A DNA stretch of 25,105 bases from JBBDWJ01 sp040902925 (GCA_040902925.1 JBBDWJ010000188.1:1-25105), one strand, 5' to 3'; counted from the stretch's first letter, positions 1-9,108 are shown. Notes: generated by a model from the letters alone, not told the origin. Translations and numbers: made by a program.

Positions 1-2
1 CG

Positions 3-704
3 GCCGTTCCTCGCGGGGGCCGCAACGCCACCGACCAGCAGCGCGCCGCCCGCGATGCCGCTCTCGAAGCGCTTCAGAAGTGGCGTTTGTCGGCCTCGAT
101 GGACGGCTTCAAGACGTTCCGCAAGAAATATGAAGACGCCGGGGTGAAGATCGATATCGTTAAATTCGACGGCGTCCAGAACATGACCGGCGACGAGCTC
201 GACTATAGTTTCCAGATCACGAAGGCTCTTGGCGCGCGATACATCACTTGCGAGCCGCCGCGCAGTGCTACCAAGCGCATCGGGGAGTTCGCCGAGAAGC
301 ACAAGCTGATGGTCGGCTACCACGGCCACGCCAATGTGACCGGTGCGGAGGCGTTCGGCGGCCCGCAGAGCTGGGAAGAGGTCATGGCCTATTCGAAATA
401 CAACGGAGCGAATGTCGATATCGGCCACTTCATCGCCGGCAACGGTGTTTCACCCGCCGAGTACATCAAGAAACACCACGCGCGCATTACCAATCTGCAC
501 ATCAAGGACCGCAAGAAGGATCAGGGGCCGAACGCGCCTTGGGGCGAGGGGGATACGCCGATCAAGGAAATCCTGCAATTGATGAAGCGGGAGAAGTACG
601 ACTTCATGGCCACTATCGAGATGGAACACAAAGTTCCGGAAGGCTCGGATACGATGGCCGAGTTGGCGAAGTGCATTCAGTTCTGCAAGGACGCGCTGGT
701 CTGA
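3..704 (+). CDS. sugar phosphate isomerase/epimerase, 5'-truncated by the window edge
   Basis: The frame is open from the first full codon, so the real start lies upstream; the TTG at 87 is internal. About 233 C-terminal residues of a xylose-isomerase-like TIM barrel are visible. Typical metal/active-site segments appear in order: an acidic residue in YITCEPP, YHGHANV, NVDIGHF, NLHIKDRK and a late acidic/His strand TIEMEHK. Members isomerise or epimerise sugars or inositol derivatives using a divalent metal. The exact substrate cannot be read from sequence. Secretion cannot be judged because the N-terminus is missing. The gene converges on the regulator gene, whose repaired end is at 740, leaving 35 bases between them. 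The family call is firm; the specific reaction is unknown. Confidence 0.85.
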   Translation, partial: AVPRGGRNATDQQRAARDAALEALQKWRLSASMDGFKTFRKKYEDAGVKIDIVKFDGVQNMTGDELDYSFQITKALGARYITCEPPRSATKRIGEFAEKHKLMVGYHGHANVTGAEAFGGPQSWEEVMAYSKYNGANVDIGHFIAGNGVSPAEYIKKHHARITNLHIKDRKKDQGPNAPWGEGDTPIKEILQLMKREKYDFMATIEMEHKVPEGSDTMAELAKCIQFCKDALV

Positions 705-739
705 TCGCGTCCGGGCTTGATGTACTGGTCTTCGACCGG

Positions 740-2963
740 TCAATCCGCCTTTGGCCGTAGAAGCGCTTCCCAGTTCTTGATGAGCGACGATCGATGCTTT
801 CCGTTTATCGCGCACGACGGGCACCACAAAGCGCTGGCCGTCGGGGCTGACGTCGAAACCGAGGGGAAACGGCGCGGCGGCGATGTTTTCCAGTCCCAAC
901 GAGAAAAGCGCGACGGGGGCCCCAGCCGTCAGCCGCGGCGAGAGGCTCACCGGCACGGCGTAGATTTTGTTGTCGACTCCCAGGCAATACAATTCCTTGC
1001 CGTCTCTTCTCCAACGGGCCAGAAAGGCGCCGCCGCGCGAGACCTGCAGGCGCTCGCCAGCCAGACGCGGATTGCCGCCTGACTCCAAGGCTTGTACATA
1101 GACTTCCGGTTTTCCCGACTCATTCGTGACAAAGGCCAGCCACTTGCCGTCGGGGGAAAAAACCGCGGCGCTCTCGTGGAACGAGGACTGCAACAGAGGC
1201 GCCAGCTTTGGGTCGCCGTTGAGGTCAACGAGCAAAACGTTGGCATTGCTTTCGCGCTCGGTATTGGCATACAGCAGGCTATTGAAAGCAACGAAGCGGC
1301 CGTCAGGCGACCAGTCGGTGGGGAACTGGTGGCGGTCGCGCGGCAAAGCCAGCTCCGGGTCGCGCTCGTTCAACCCTTTGATATAGAGGAATGGCGGCTG
1401 GCCCGAAGTGCGGCCGTAGGCGAGGCGGCTGGAATCGGGCGACCAGACGGGCGAATCCACATAGCCGGAAAGGTCGGTGACCTGCCGCGATACGTTATCG
1501 GCGGTATCGAAGGTCCAAAGCTGGCTGTCGCCTTTTTCGGGACGGTACAAGGAGGCTACGATTTTGCGGCCGTCGGGGGAGAGGCGAGGGTATTTTACAG
1601 CGACGTTGGGTGGCCCGACTGTTGCGAGCTCGCGGCCGGCGCGGTCCACCCAGATGAGCTGCGAGCGCTCCGCGAAAGGCTGATAGGCCAGCACGCCGTT
1701 ATCGGAAACGGAAAAATCGGCCGCGCCGCTCGTGCAAAAGAAAAAGATGTCGGAGGCGATTGGGGTTGGCGCACCCGTGACGCGCAACGCTTCCGGATCG
1801 AAGGGCTGGGCGACCAGATTTCCGGCGCGCAGGTAGAGCAGATAGCCGGCGTGTTGCTGCGTTGCGCTCGGCGCGTAAAGGACGCGGGAATCGGTTTCGA
1901 GAATGTCGCGACCCGGGCCGGTGTCTCCGTGGCGATAGGCCGCCAGGCGGTATTGATCGCCGGCTGCGTCGTAGTGGATGGCCAGCAAGTGCTCGCCGCC
2001 GGGCAGCATCTGGGGCCAGCGGAAGTCCATTCCTTCCAGTGGCCGTGGCTGGCCGCCGGCGGCGGCGACGATGTGTGGTCCAGACGCTCCCGCTACCAGG
2101 ATCTCCCCAGATGGCAGGGGCTGAGCAGCATTCATCCGCGGAGGCAGTTCGCATACGACCAGCGGGGCCTCGCCGTCAAAAGAAACACGCCGCAGGTCCG
2201 AGCCCATCATCAGGAACAGGGACCGGCCATCGGGAGCCCACGAGACACCGTATGCGCCGTCGGTGCGCGGGATGGGCCGCGGATCGAGTCCTGCCAGCTC
2301 CTGAACCCATAGCGTGAAACGCCCTTGCGGGTTCAAGGCAGTGAAAGCAAGTTTGGATCCGTCGGGGGAAAGGGTGAAGCCCTGGCGGACCGATGCGGGC
2401 TGCAGCAGGTGCCCCTCGGGCGGCGAAACACGGAACTGGATGAGCTCACGTGGTTCCATGGGCAAACGGCGCGCGCCGAGCCAGTAGCTGGCCAGGCACC
2501 CCAACACAAACACTGAGGCGAAGATCCAGAGCGGGCCGCGAGAGCGCCGGCGGACCAAGTCGTTTGTCGCTTTGTCGTTCGCGGTGGCGGCGTGCGCGAA
2601 CCGGGCGGCGGCGGTTTCCACCGGGATCCGCTCCACGGAAGCCAGAAAGCGGTAGCCGCGGCCCGGCAGGGTTTCGATGAAGCGAGGCGAGTCGGCCGAA
2701 TCTCCCAGCGCCTGACGCAGCTTCTTCACGGCGGCGTTGAGGCCGTGCTCGAAATCGACGAAGGTGTCGTGGCCCCAGAGCTGCTGCTGGAGCTCGTCGC
2801 GAGTGACGATTTCGCCCGGCCGGTCGAGCAGGGTCAGCAACAGTTGGAAGGGTTGGGGCGGCAGGTTAATTCGGAAACCGCTTTTGCGAAGTTCTCCGGC
2901 GGCGGGGTCCAGTTCATAGGAGCCGAAGACAATTCGAGTGGCAGCTTGCTTGGAGGCCGTCAT
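740..2963 (-). CDS. winged-helix (CadC/OmpR-type) DNA-binding protein with TolB/WD40-like propeller; C-terminal frameshift
   Basis: Starts at ATG 2963. Residues about 10-110 form a CadC/OmpR-type winged helix (GELRKSG, LLTLLDRPGEIVTRDEL, FVDFEHGLNAAVKKLRQALGD, GRGYRF). A transmembrane segment follows near residues 145-165 (LWIFASVFVLGCLASYWLGA). The rest is a beta-propeller with many SPDG repeats, such as FSPDGKWLAFVTNESGKPEVY. It is probably a one-step membrane-bound transcription factor with a periplasmic sensor; its target is unknown. As sequenced, the frame runs on to 450, antisense to the isomerase gene. A one-base shift at about 782-790 restores the ending IKNWEALLRPKAD and a TGA at 740-742, which fits the usual NW-x-ALL end of this family. 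I therefore place the end at 740. The locus is either an assembly error or a mutated allele. Confidence 0.85.
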
Positions 2964-3141
2964 GGCCGCCGCCTTTCTGAGACGAAACCGAGTCTAACAC
3001 GACGGGTCACCGCCGTAACACCCCGCCAGCACACCCTCACAGGCCCCCTGTTTTCAGGAATTTCGATGGTCACGCCGTTTTCACCCCGAAATCACCACGC
3101 GAGTATCGACCCGGCGGCGCCTGGGCCGTATTTTCGTGAAC

Positions 3142-4278
3142 ATGAACTGGCCAAAACTTTCCTCTTTTTTGTTTCTGAGCATGATTCCCCTGGCGGCGCA
3201 GGGGCCGCGCGTTGTGGCGACGGGGCTACGAGGGCCTCACAAACTTTTGATGACGCCGGGCGGAAATTTCCTGGTGACCGAACCCAGTATGGAGACCCAT
3301 TCCGGCAGGGTTTCGTTTGTCACCCGCCAAGGCGTAAGAAGAAGCTTGTTTGAAGGGCTGCCCTCCGGCATCGAGGTGGTGGGCGGACCCGCCGGACCGA
3401 CCGCCATGGCTTTGCGCGACCGCACGTTGTATCTGGCGATCGGCGGCGGCGAGGCTGAGCGCCCCGGGGCGACGCCGGGCACGTCGATGCATAACCCGGC
3501 AGGCATGTCGTCCCCGATCTGGTCTTCGGTTCTCAAGATCGAGTTCAACCTCGATGTGGACTCGCTCGGGGGAACGTTCGCCATCACGCCGGACATGCAC
3601 CAAACCCTTGCCTACGGCAGCGACGTGGATCTGGAGGACGGCGCCGGCGGCACGGCTCACGTTTCGATGCTGGTGGACCTTCCCAATTCCTTGCCGGACC
3701 CGATGACGGTCTATCGATTTTCGAATCCGTGGGGGCTGGCGCTGAGCGACGACGGCGAAACGCTCTACATGAACGACGCCTCTCTCAACGCCGTACTGCG
3801 TATCGATACAACGACGGGACGCTCGCGGCGGGTGGCCACGTTCCCGCGGCTGCCCAACGCCGGGCCTATCGGGCCGCCCGTGATCGATCCGGTTCCAACC
3901 AGCGTGCGCATCTACGGCAATCAACTGCTGGTCAGCTTTCTGACCGGCTTTCCTTTCACGTTCGGGTACGCTCGCGTTCTGGAGTTGAATCCCTCGACCG
4001 GCGCCACTTCACCGTTTATTTTCGGACTGACTTCGGCTGTCGACGTGGCGTGGCGGCCGCGGCCGGGCGGGCCAGCGCAGTTTTTCGTGCTGGAGTTCAG
4101 CCAGAACCAGTTGGCGCAGCCACCGGCGCCGGGGCGGTTGTTGCGCTATGACTCGCCGAGTCCGACGGTGATGGCGAGTACTTTGGTGACACCGGTTTCG
4201 ATGGTTGTCGATGATGCAACCAATGTGGTGTTTGTATTGGAATTGGCGACCGGTAGGATTCTCGAGCTGGCTATGTGA
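3142..4278 (+). CDS. ScyD/ScyE-like secreted beta-propeller protein
   Basis: The N-terminus is a signal peptide (MNWPKLSSFLFLSMIPLAAQ), so I prefer ATG 3142 to the in-frame GTG at 3136; neither has a clear ribosome-binding site. The mature part begins GPRVVATGLRGPHKLLMTPGG and carries repeated propeller blades (LPSGIEVVGGPAGPTAMAL, NPWGLALSDDGETLYMNDA, PVSMVVDDATNVVFVLELATGRI). This is the pattern of the ScyD/ScyE family, named from cyanobacterial scytonemin clusters but widespread in other phyla as secreted proteins of unknown activity. No scytonemin genes are nearby, so I infer only an extracytoplasmic propeller. It is transcribed divergently from the winged-helix/TolB regulator, with 178 bases between the two starts, so co-regulation by that protein is possible but untested. 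Confidence 0.75.
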   Translation: MNWPKLSSFLFLSMIPLAAQGPRVVATGLRGPHKLLMTPGGNFLVTEPSMETHSGRVSFVTRQGVRRSLFEGLPSGIEVVGGPAGPTAMALRDRTLYLAIGGGEAERPGATPGTSMHNPAGMSSPIWSSVLKIEFNLDVDSLGGTFAITPDMHQTLAYGSDVDLEDGAGGTAHVSMLVDLPNSLPDPMTVYRFSNPWGLALSDDGETLYMNDASLNAVLRIDTTTGRSRRVATFPRLPNAGPIGPPVIDPVPTSVRIYGNQLLVSFLTGFPFTFGYARVLELNPSTGATSPFIFGLTSAVDVAWRPRPGGPAQFFVLEFSQNQLAQPPAPGRLLRYDSPSPTVMASTLVTPVSMVVDDATNVVFVLELATGRILELAM

Positions 4279-4337
4279 GATGGAAGGGTGTCGGGTGTTT
4301 TGTCGCGAGACTCTCCGCTTAGGCCAACCCTGAGCGC

Positions 4338-5396
4338 TTAGCGGTTCGGGATCGACATGACCTGCGGGGCTTGCGTGCATTTCTCTTTGCCGCGTCCGCC
4401 GTCGATGACTACCCACAGCTTGTCGGCTTCGACGGCGAGGCCTTCGGATGAGGTGGGAAGCTGGCGCACGATTTCAGGCTTGATGATTGCGCCGGGTTTG
4501 AGATTGCTCTTGGGAAAACGCCACAGGGAAAACGGGGCGTCGCTGTCTTGGGCAGGTCCGGCGATCCCCCAGATCCATTGGCCCGATTCGGTTAATTCGC
4601 GAACGCCGCGGCCACCGAGGTCGATGAGCGCCGCGGCGTTGAATTCGAACTTATCGAGAGCCGCCATGCGCAGCAAAACCGCTTTGGGCGGCCCGCTTCC
4701 GAACTTGACCTGCGGGCTGCGAAGGCCTATCCAGACATCGCTTCCTTCGCGATGTTCGACAGCGACGGCTCCTTCGAGGTTGAACGGGCTGGCCGCTTCG
4801 CATTCCTTTTCCGCGCGGTCCCTGTCTTTGTTCTCCTTGCGCCGCTCGTTTACTTCGTCGGCTGTTTTTTCCGCCGTGTCGACGGCAGCGCACACGGCTT
4901 GAGCCATCGAGCCGGCCGTGCCACGCCGTTCCTCGGCGATCGCGGCGGAACCTTGCAGCAATTGAGCGCAAGAGATTTTCTTGGACTTGACGACGCCCTC
5001 GCCCAGAGCCTCGAGCCGGCCGGCGTCGTAACGCGCTCGGAGGAGGCGGCGCCGCTTGCCTTCCGGTCCGCAGGCGCGGTCGCGGCCGTGGGAACCGAAC
5101 ACCAGAATCTCGTTCGTTCCCAGTCTTGCGATGGCTTCAATATCGGAGATTTCATCGCCGAGCGGCACACCAAAAGCATTAGCGCTCGTTGGTTCGAGAG
5201 TTTCCCCGTTGCGGATTCGGTAGAGGTAGAGGTTCTCCTCCTCCTCGTTGTCGCCGAGCAGCAGACAGGCGCCGCCGGGTTCTTCGCAAGGCACAAGGGC
5301 CGCCGCTGACGGCTCGCACACCGGAAAGCGATCGAGCGGGTTTTGCGCTTCGGCCAATGGTCCCGCGGCAAGAGCGTACGCGAGAATGAGACTCAC
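4338..5396 (-). CDS. DUF3616-family secreted protein
   Basis: I chose GTG 5396 because it gives a signal peptide (SLILAYALAAGPLAEAQ) and has an AGAGGG eight bases upstream. The frame is open further upstream to a TTG at 5456, directly after the stop of a gene remnant, but that extension is not hydrophobic and looks spurious. The product is about 352 residues. DUF3616 hallmarks are visible: DEISDIEAIARLGTNEILVFGSHGRD near the N-terminus, then VWIGLRSPQVKF and VRQLPTSSEGLAVEADKLWVV near the C-terminus. The function is unknown; the family resembles periplasmic propeller or phytase-like proteins. It is convergent with the ScyD-like gene, 59 bases apart. Confidence 0.75.
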   Translation of the reverse strand: MSLILAYALAAGPLAEAQNPLDRFPVCEPSAAALVPCEEPGGACLLLGDNEEEENLYLYRIRNGETLEPTSANAFGVPLGDEISDIEAIARLGTNEILVFGSHGRDRACGPEGKRRRLLRARYDAGRLEALGEGVVKSKKISCAQLLQGSAAIAEERRGTAGSMAQAVCAAVDTAEKTADEVNERRKENKDRDRAEKECEAASPFNLEGAVAVEHREGSDVWIGLRSPQVKFGSGPPKAVLLRMAALDKFEFNAAALIDLGGRGVRELTESGQWIWGIAGPAQDSDAPFSLWRFPKSNLKPGAIIKPEIVRQLPTSSEGLAVEADKLWVVIDGGRGKEKCTQAPQVMSIPNR

Positions 5397-5456
5397 ACGA
5401 ACGGCCCTCTGGCCGTTGCCGCGATTCCTGGTCGTTGCCAACGGATCAACGTTCAA

Positions 5457-5700
5457 TTAGGTTTCCTCGATCGTTTGCTTCTCGATTTTCGCGGCGTCGA
5501 GCTCAGTGCCGAAGCCGGGTCCCTCGGGCAGCTTAATCTTACCGTTCACGGGCTTCAGTTGCGGAGTTTCGCAAAAGTAGTAGTTCTCCATTTTCGTGAT
5601 CAGGTATTCGACCAGCGGGCAGGTCATCGGCAACTGGCTGGCGACGACGTGCAGCGCGGCGTGGAGATTGTGATTGCCTGTCCCACTTTCATTGCTAGAC
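5457..5700 (-). pseudogene. C-terminal remnant of an enolase-superfamily (mandelate racemase/MLE-like) gene
   Basis: On the minus strand an open frame ends with TAA at 5457-5459. It encodes about 70 residues including GNHNLHAALHVVASQLP, CPLVEYLI and KIKLPEGPGFGTELD. This matches the C-terminal end of mandelate racemase/muconate-lactonizing enzymes: late barrel strand, CPLVEY, and an LPxGPGFG tail before the final helix. There is no start codon in context, and upstream the frame runs into the lipoprotein gene on the other strand, so the N-terminal domain and most of the barrel are missing. I read this as a decayed or truncated gene. The family call comes from motif recall, not a search. Confidence 0.6.
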
Positions 5701-5701
5701 T
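5674..5701 (+). promoter_or_regulatory. possible sigma-70-like promoter placed for a near-leaderless lipoprotein mRNA
   Basis: TTGCCT (5674-5679) and TAGACT (5696-5701) are separated by 16 bases, with TGC just before the -10. The ATG at 5713 lies only 11 bases after the -10, and no Shine-Dalgarno is present, which would fit a leaderless transcript. The -10 overlaps a 5-bp inverted repeat, AGACT-TAGCG-AGTCT (5697-5711). This is suggestive only. Confidence 0.25.
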
Positions 5702-5712
5702 TAGCGAGTCTT

Positions 5713-6249
5713 ATGCGACAGCTTTCTTTGGCACTTGCGGTGGTCCTGTTGTTGGTCTTTCTGCTGGCGGCTTGCTCGGGCGGCGATCCTTCGGCTCAGA
5801 CCGCGGTTGGCGGCGCTTCGGAAAGCCATGCCGCTCCGGAGGCTTGCACGGTCGTCACTGCCGCCGATGTCGAGGAGGTTCTTGGTGCTGCCGCGAAGGT
5901 GCGGGGCAGCGATCAGCTTCAGACCATTGCCGCGGCTTCGCTTTGCAGCTATGAGGCCGCCGATGGCGCGCGAAATCTTGTTTCGGTGATGGTTCGCATG
6001 GGCCCGCCCGGCCTTGACGCGGAAACGAACCTTAAACAGTATGTGGATGGCATGAAGGTAAACATGGGCGATGCTTATCGCATTGATCCCGTGGATGGGC
6101 TGAGCGGCCCGGCGGTTTGGAATCCCGGCATGATGCAACTGACGGTGTTCAAGGGACGCGCGCTGGCTATCGTCACGATGCTTGGCGAAGAGGCAGAGCC
6201 GTTGACAGCCGCCCAGGCGTTGGGGGAGAAGGCCCTCTCCAAGTTGTGA
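5713..6249 (+). CDS. hypothetical lipoprotein
   Basis: From ATG 5713 the product is 178 residues with a lipoprotein signal sequence: MRQ, a hydrophobic stretch, and a lipobox ending LLAAC near residue 21, followed by SGGDPS. The mature part contains EACTVVTAADVEEVLGAA, SLCSYEAADG and a C-terminal segment MMQLTVFKGRALAIVTML. This fold-like pattern (a TAADVEEVLG helix, a Cys in the next strand) recalls small DUF3558/sensor-domain-like lipoproteins, but I cannot assign it. An upstream in-frame ATG at 5674 would destroy the signal peptide. It is convergent with the FG-GAP gene, 99 bases apart. Confidence 0.7.
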   Translation: MRQLSLALAVVLLLVFLLAACSGGDPSAQTAVGGASESHAAPEACTVVTAADVEEVLGAAAKVRGSDQLQTIAAASLCSYEAADGARNLVSVMVRMGPPGLDAETNLKQYVDGMKVNMGDAYRIDPVDGLSGPAVWNPGMMQLTVFKGRALAIVTMLGEEAEPLTAAQALGEKALSKL

Positions 6250-6348
6250 CCCGCCACGAGGCTTCTCCGTGTGGCCGCGCATGCGGAAGTTAGCGCCCGG
6301 TTGGTAGCCCGCCGCGGGCCGATGTCTCTGGCGCTTGCCGGCTCGGCT

Positions 6349-8631
6349 CTATTTTTTGCGATCGATGAACGTGCGATCGAAGTAGTAGAAGAAGCCGTCT
6401 TCGGCTCCCACGATCAAATCGAGCTTGCCATCTCCGTTCCAGTCGGCGACGTTCGGCGTCGGGCTATGGCCGGCGAGGTTGGCTTCGACGACTGTTCCGC
6501 GCAACTCCATCACCGGGCGCTGCTGCGAACCCGTGTTTTCGTACCACAGCGGGCCTTTGTCCGAATCGGTGATCAAATCGAGATCGCCATCACCGTCCCA
6601 ATCGGCGAGTTCGATTTTGCGGCGGCCGCTGCGGCCTGCTTGTCCGGCGCTCAGGTTGAGAAAACGGCCGTTGGGTTGAAGGAAAATGCGTTGGGGCGGT
6701 AGAAGCTTGAGCTCACCATCCTGCTTCGCCCGCGCATAGAGAGCGAGATAGCCCTGGTGATTGAGCATCACCAGATCGGGCAGGCCGTCCTGATTCCAAT
6801 CGACGACTTTGGGCGTGGTTCGCCATTGGGTCACGAGTTGATTGCCTCGCGGTTTCCACCACACCCAGTCTGGTTTCGGCGGCGCGCTTTTCCACTCGAC
6901 TTCGATGGGCTGCGCCGCCGCGAGTTGCGGGTTCGTTGTGGAACCCGTGTTGCGATACCAGACAACATCTCCCCAAATATCGTTGACGAGGATGTCGAGT
7001 TTTCCGTCGAGGTCCCAGTCGGCCACAGACGGATTGCTGTAGCCCCATTTCGCTTCGGCCGGGCCTTGGATTGATCCGCTGGGACCAGCCATCCGGCGAA
7101 TGACTTCGCCGCCTGCCTTCAGATTGCCGCGGTCAGTGAACGCGGGAGCGCCGGGTTCGCCGGTGTTCTCGAAATATTGCACGTAGCCGGCGGAGTTTCC
7201 CGCGATCAGATCCAGCTTGCCGTCGCCATTCCAGTCGGCGGCGACCGGGCGCGACAGCGCGCCGCTCTTTACGTACGGATCGATTTGCTCAAAGTGGCGG
7301 CCATCGCCGAGCCGAGGCTCGGAGCCCTTTGGGGCCGTGTTTTCGAAGAACGAGACCGTGCCGTCTTCCTCGCCGACAATCAGCGACGGACGCCCATCGG
7401 AATGCCAGTGAACAACACGCGGCTGGATCATGCACAATTCCATGACCAGCGGCTTGCCCGCCGCCTGCAGTCTTTCTCCAGCAGCGAGTCGAGGCTCGGC
7501 TCTAGTGCCGGCATTGCGAAAAATCGTGACAGTGTCGAGGAAGCTGCCGCCGATCAAGTCGAGAACGCCGCGGCCGAACCAATCGACCGGATTCGGAGCC
7601 GGGCTGCCGTAAAGGTCGAGCCGGTTTCCGCCTGCTTGCAGCGCGATGGGTTTCGCGTAGCGCGGGTTGGCGTTCGTGCCGGTGTTGCGGTGGAAATAGA
7701 CGTAGCCGTGCAGCGGGCCGCGCGTCCATTCGCCTTTCTCGTTGAACGCATCGTCCCAACCGTAGTCGCGCCAATCGCTGACGCCGTTGAGCAGATCGAT
7801 CGTTCCGTCGGCGTCCCAATCGACCGGATGCCACATGTCATCGCGCCCGATGTGATAGTCGCGGTCGATCTTGACGGAAACAAATTGGCTCAGGCGATTC
7901 ACGCGCACGTCGCTGTAATAGCCCGCGCCCCCGACGAGATCGATCGCGCCGTCGCCGTTTGCGTCGGCGGCTACGAGGTCTTTCAATGCCGGCCCCATCC
8001 ACTCCGCGCGATCGAACAGCGGCTCGCGGTTGGTCCCGATATTTCGGAAAAGATAAACACCGTTGTAGGGGCGGTCGGTGCACGAGACGATGACGTCGAT
8101 CGGGCCGTCGTGATCAAAATCGATGGCGACCGGATAAGCCCCCAGCCCGCCGGCGAGGCGTCCGCGAACGCCCGCGCGCCCGAAGGTGATCCGCTCGCCG
8201 GCGCCGATCATCGCGGGCTCCGGCAATCGTTTCGTTTCGCCCTGGCCGGCGCGGTCGAAGTAAACGTAGTAAGCGTTCGTGCCGGTTGAAAGCCAACTGA
8301 TGCGCGCGTTGGGGACTCGCCACTCGGTCTTCGACGGCAGCGTTTCGGTCGAGCCTTCGGCCAGCACGCGGACCGAGTCGGGCGCGAAGCCGGCAGGAAG
8401 CTGCGCTTCGAACAGAACTGGCTCGCGCGGCGGCACTCGGGACTCATGGCGAAGGCGAAAGTGATTTGCGGTGGGCCAATCCGCTTCGCCGCGCTGTTCG
8501 ATCTGTGCTTTCGCGACAACAGGGGCGAGCAGAAATATGACCGCAAGGGCCCAAGTCAAAGCGAGGGAATGACAGACTCGCGCAGGCTTACACGAGCAGC
8601 AGAAAAGATTGTTTCGGGATCGACCACTCAC
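6349..8631 (-). CDS. secreted FG-GAP/VCBS repeat protein
   Basis: About 760 residues from GTG 8631. The frame stays open to a TTG at 8730, but that start would overlap the divergent gene at 8724. From 8631 a hydrophobic signal segment follows (LALTWALAVIFLLAPVVAKA). The body is a string of FG-GAP/VCBS repeats with calcium-binding DxDxDG loops: AIDFDHDGPIDVIV, AADANGDGAIDLVGG, AADWNGDGKLDLIAG, VADWDLDGKLDILV, VVDWNQDGLPDLVML, LADWDGDGDLDLITD, VADWNGDGKLDLIVG. Most are followed by YFENTG- or YRNTG-like blades, giving an integrin-alpha-like propeller. Such proteins are exported; this one may bind carbohydrate or cell surfaces. A TTG just before the hydrophobic core is an alternative start. Confidence 0.85.
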   Translation of the reverse strand: MSGRSRNNLFCCSCKPARVCHSLALTWALAVIFLLAPVVAKAQIEQRGEADWPTANHFRLRHESRVPPREPVLFEAQLPAGFAPDSVRVLAEGSTETLPSKTEWRVPNARISWLSTGTNAYYVYFDRAGQGETKRLPEPAMIGAGERITFGRAGVRGRLAGGLGAYPVAIDFDHDGPIDVIVSCTDRPYNGVYLFRNIGTNREPLFDRAEWMGPALKDLVAADANGDGAIDLVGGAGYYSDVRVNRLSQFVSVKIDRDYHIGRDDMWHPVDWDADGTIDLLNGVSDWRDYGWDDAFNEKGEWTRGPLHGYVYFHRNTGTNANPRYAKPIALQAGGNRLDLYGSPAPNPVDWFGRGVLDLIGGSFLDTVTIFRNAGTRAEPRLAAGERLQAAGKPLVMELCMIQPRVVHWHSDGRPSLIVGEEDGTVSFFENTAPKGSEPRLGDGRHFEQIDPYVKSGALSRPVAADWNGDGKLDLIAGNSAGYVQYFENTGEPGAPAFTDRGNLKAGGEVIRRMAGPSGSIQGPAEAKWGYSNPSVADWDLDGKLDILVNDIWGDVVWYRNTGSTTNPQLAAAQPIEVEWKSAPPKPDWVWWKPRGNQLVTQWRTTPKVVDWNQDGLPDLVMLNHQGYLALYARAKQDGELKLLPPQRIFLQPNGRFLNLSAGQAGRSGRRKIELADWDGDGDLDLITDSDKGPLWYENTGSQQRPVMELRGTVVEANLAGHSPTPNVADWNGDGKLDLIVGAEDGFFYYFDRTFIDRKK

Positions 8632-8723
8632 CGAGCAATCGTACCGCAGGAGCGCCTGCTTCGCTACGTTGGGTCGCCACCGACAGTGGCTTTCAGAGAG
8701 AATGAGATCTGGACGAGGTTGGA

Positions 8724-9050
8724 ATGGCAATCATCAGCATCGAAGAATCCCACAGTCTTGGCACGCAAGAAGCGCAACGGCGGCTCGATGAATACGTCAA
8801 CGAACTTACGCAGGGCGCGTTCCCCGGCGTGACAATCGACGACGTTCAGAAGCAATGGGACGGACCCCGGCTCGAAACTTCCTTCCGGGCCAAGAAGGGG
8901 TTCTTCTCGAAACGGGTTAACGGGTCGATGCAGATTGCGGCTTCGTCGGTGACACTCGAAGTCGAGGTGCCCGATTTGGTTTTTAGCCTCGTGCCACGGA
9001 AAGAAGTCGAAAGCGTCATCCGCCAGAAACTTCGCGCGAGGCTAGTCTGA
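8724..9050 (+). CDS. small protein resembling the PHA granule/system family (PHA_gran_rgn)
   Basis: 108 residues from ATG 8724, with a GAGG motif about seven bases upstream. The sequence follows the small polyhydroxyalkanoic acid system protein pattern: an N-terminal beta strand then HSLGTQEAQRRLDEY helix, a strand with W and hydrophobics (QWDGPRLETSFRAKKGFFSKRV), a glycine-linked strand (NGSMQIAASSVTLEVEVP) and a C-terminal helix IRQKLRARLV. No PHA synthase or phasin gene lies in the window, so a role in PHA metabolism is only family-level inference. It is convergent with the YtxH-like gene. Confidence 0.6.
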   Translation: MAIISIEESHSLGTQEAQRRLDEYVNELTQGAFPGVTIDDVQKQWDGPRLETSFRAKKGFFSKRVNGSMQIAASSVTLEVEVPDLVFSLVPRKEVESVIRQKLRARLV

Positions 9051-9108
9051 CTGACTAGCGAGCGCCGCTTGCAACGGCCACCCACGGACTAGCAGAACCG
9101 ATATCGGA

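Noticed and set aside
450..739. C-terminal extension of the regulator antisense to the sugar isomerase gene
   Set aside because: It is produced by a one-base frameshift; the restored frame ends at 740 with the family's usual terminal motif.
1092..2312. 406-codon open frame on the plus strand
   Set aside because: It lies wholly antisense to the TolB-propeller coding sequence, which has clear motifs; the long frame is a high-GC shadow.
3059..3100. ATTTCG...CGAAAT inverted repeat between the regulator and the ScyD-like gene as an operator
   Set aside because: Only six bases per arm with a long asymmetric loop; not distinguishable from chance without conservation data.
3136..4278. Scytonemin biosynthesis locus
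   Set aside because: Only a ScyD/ScyE-type propeller is present; none of the other scytonemin enzymes are nearby and the family is widespread.
7177..8289. 370-codon plus-strand open frame
   Set aside because: It is antisense to the FG-GAP repeats; its VAVEIDVAV-like periodicity simply mirrors the DxDxDG repeats.
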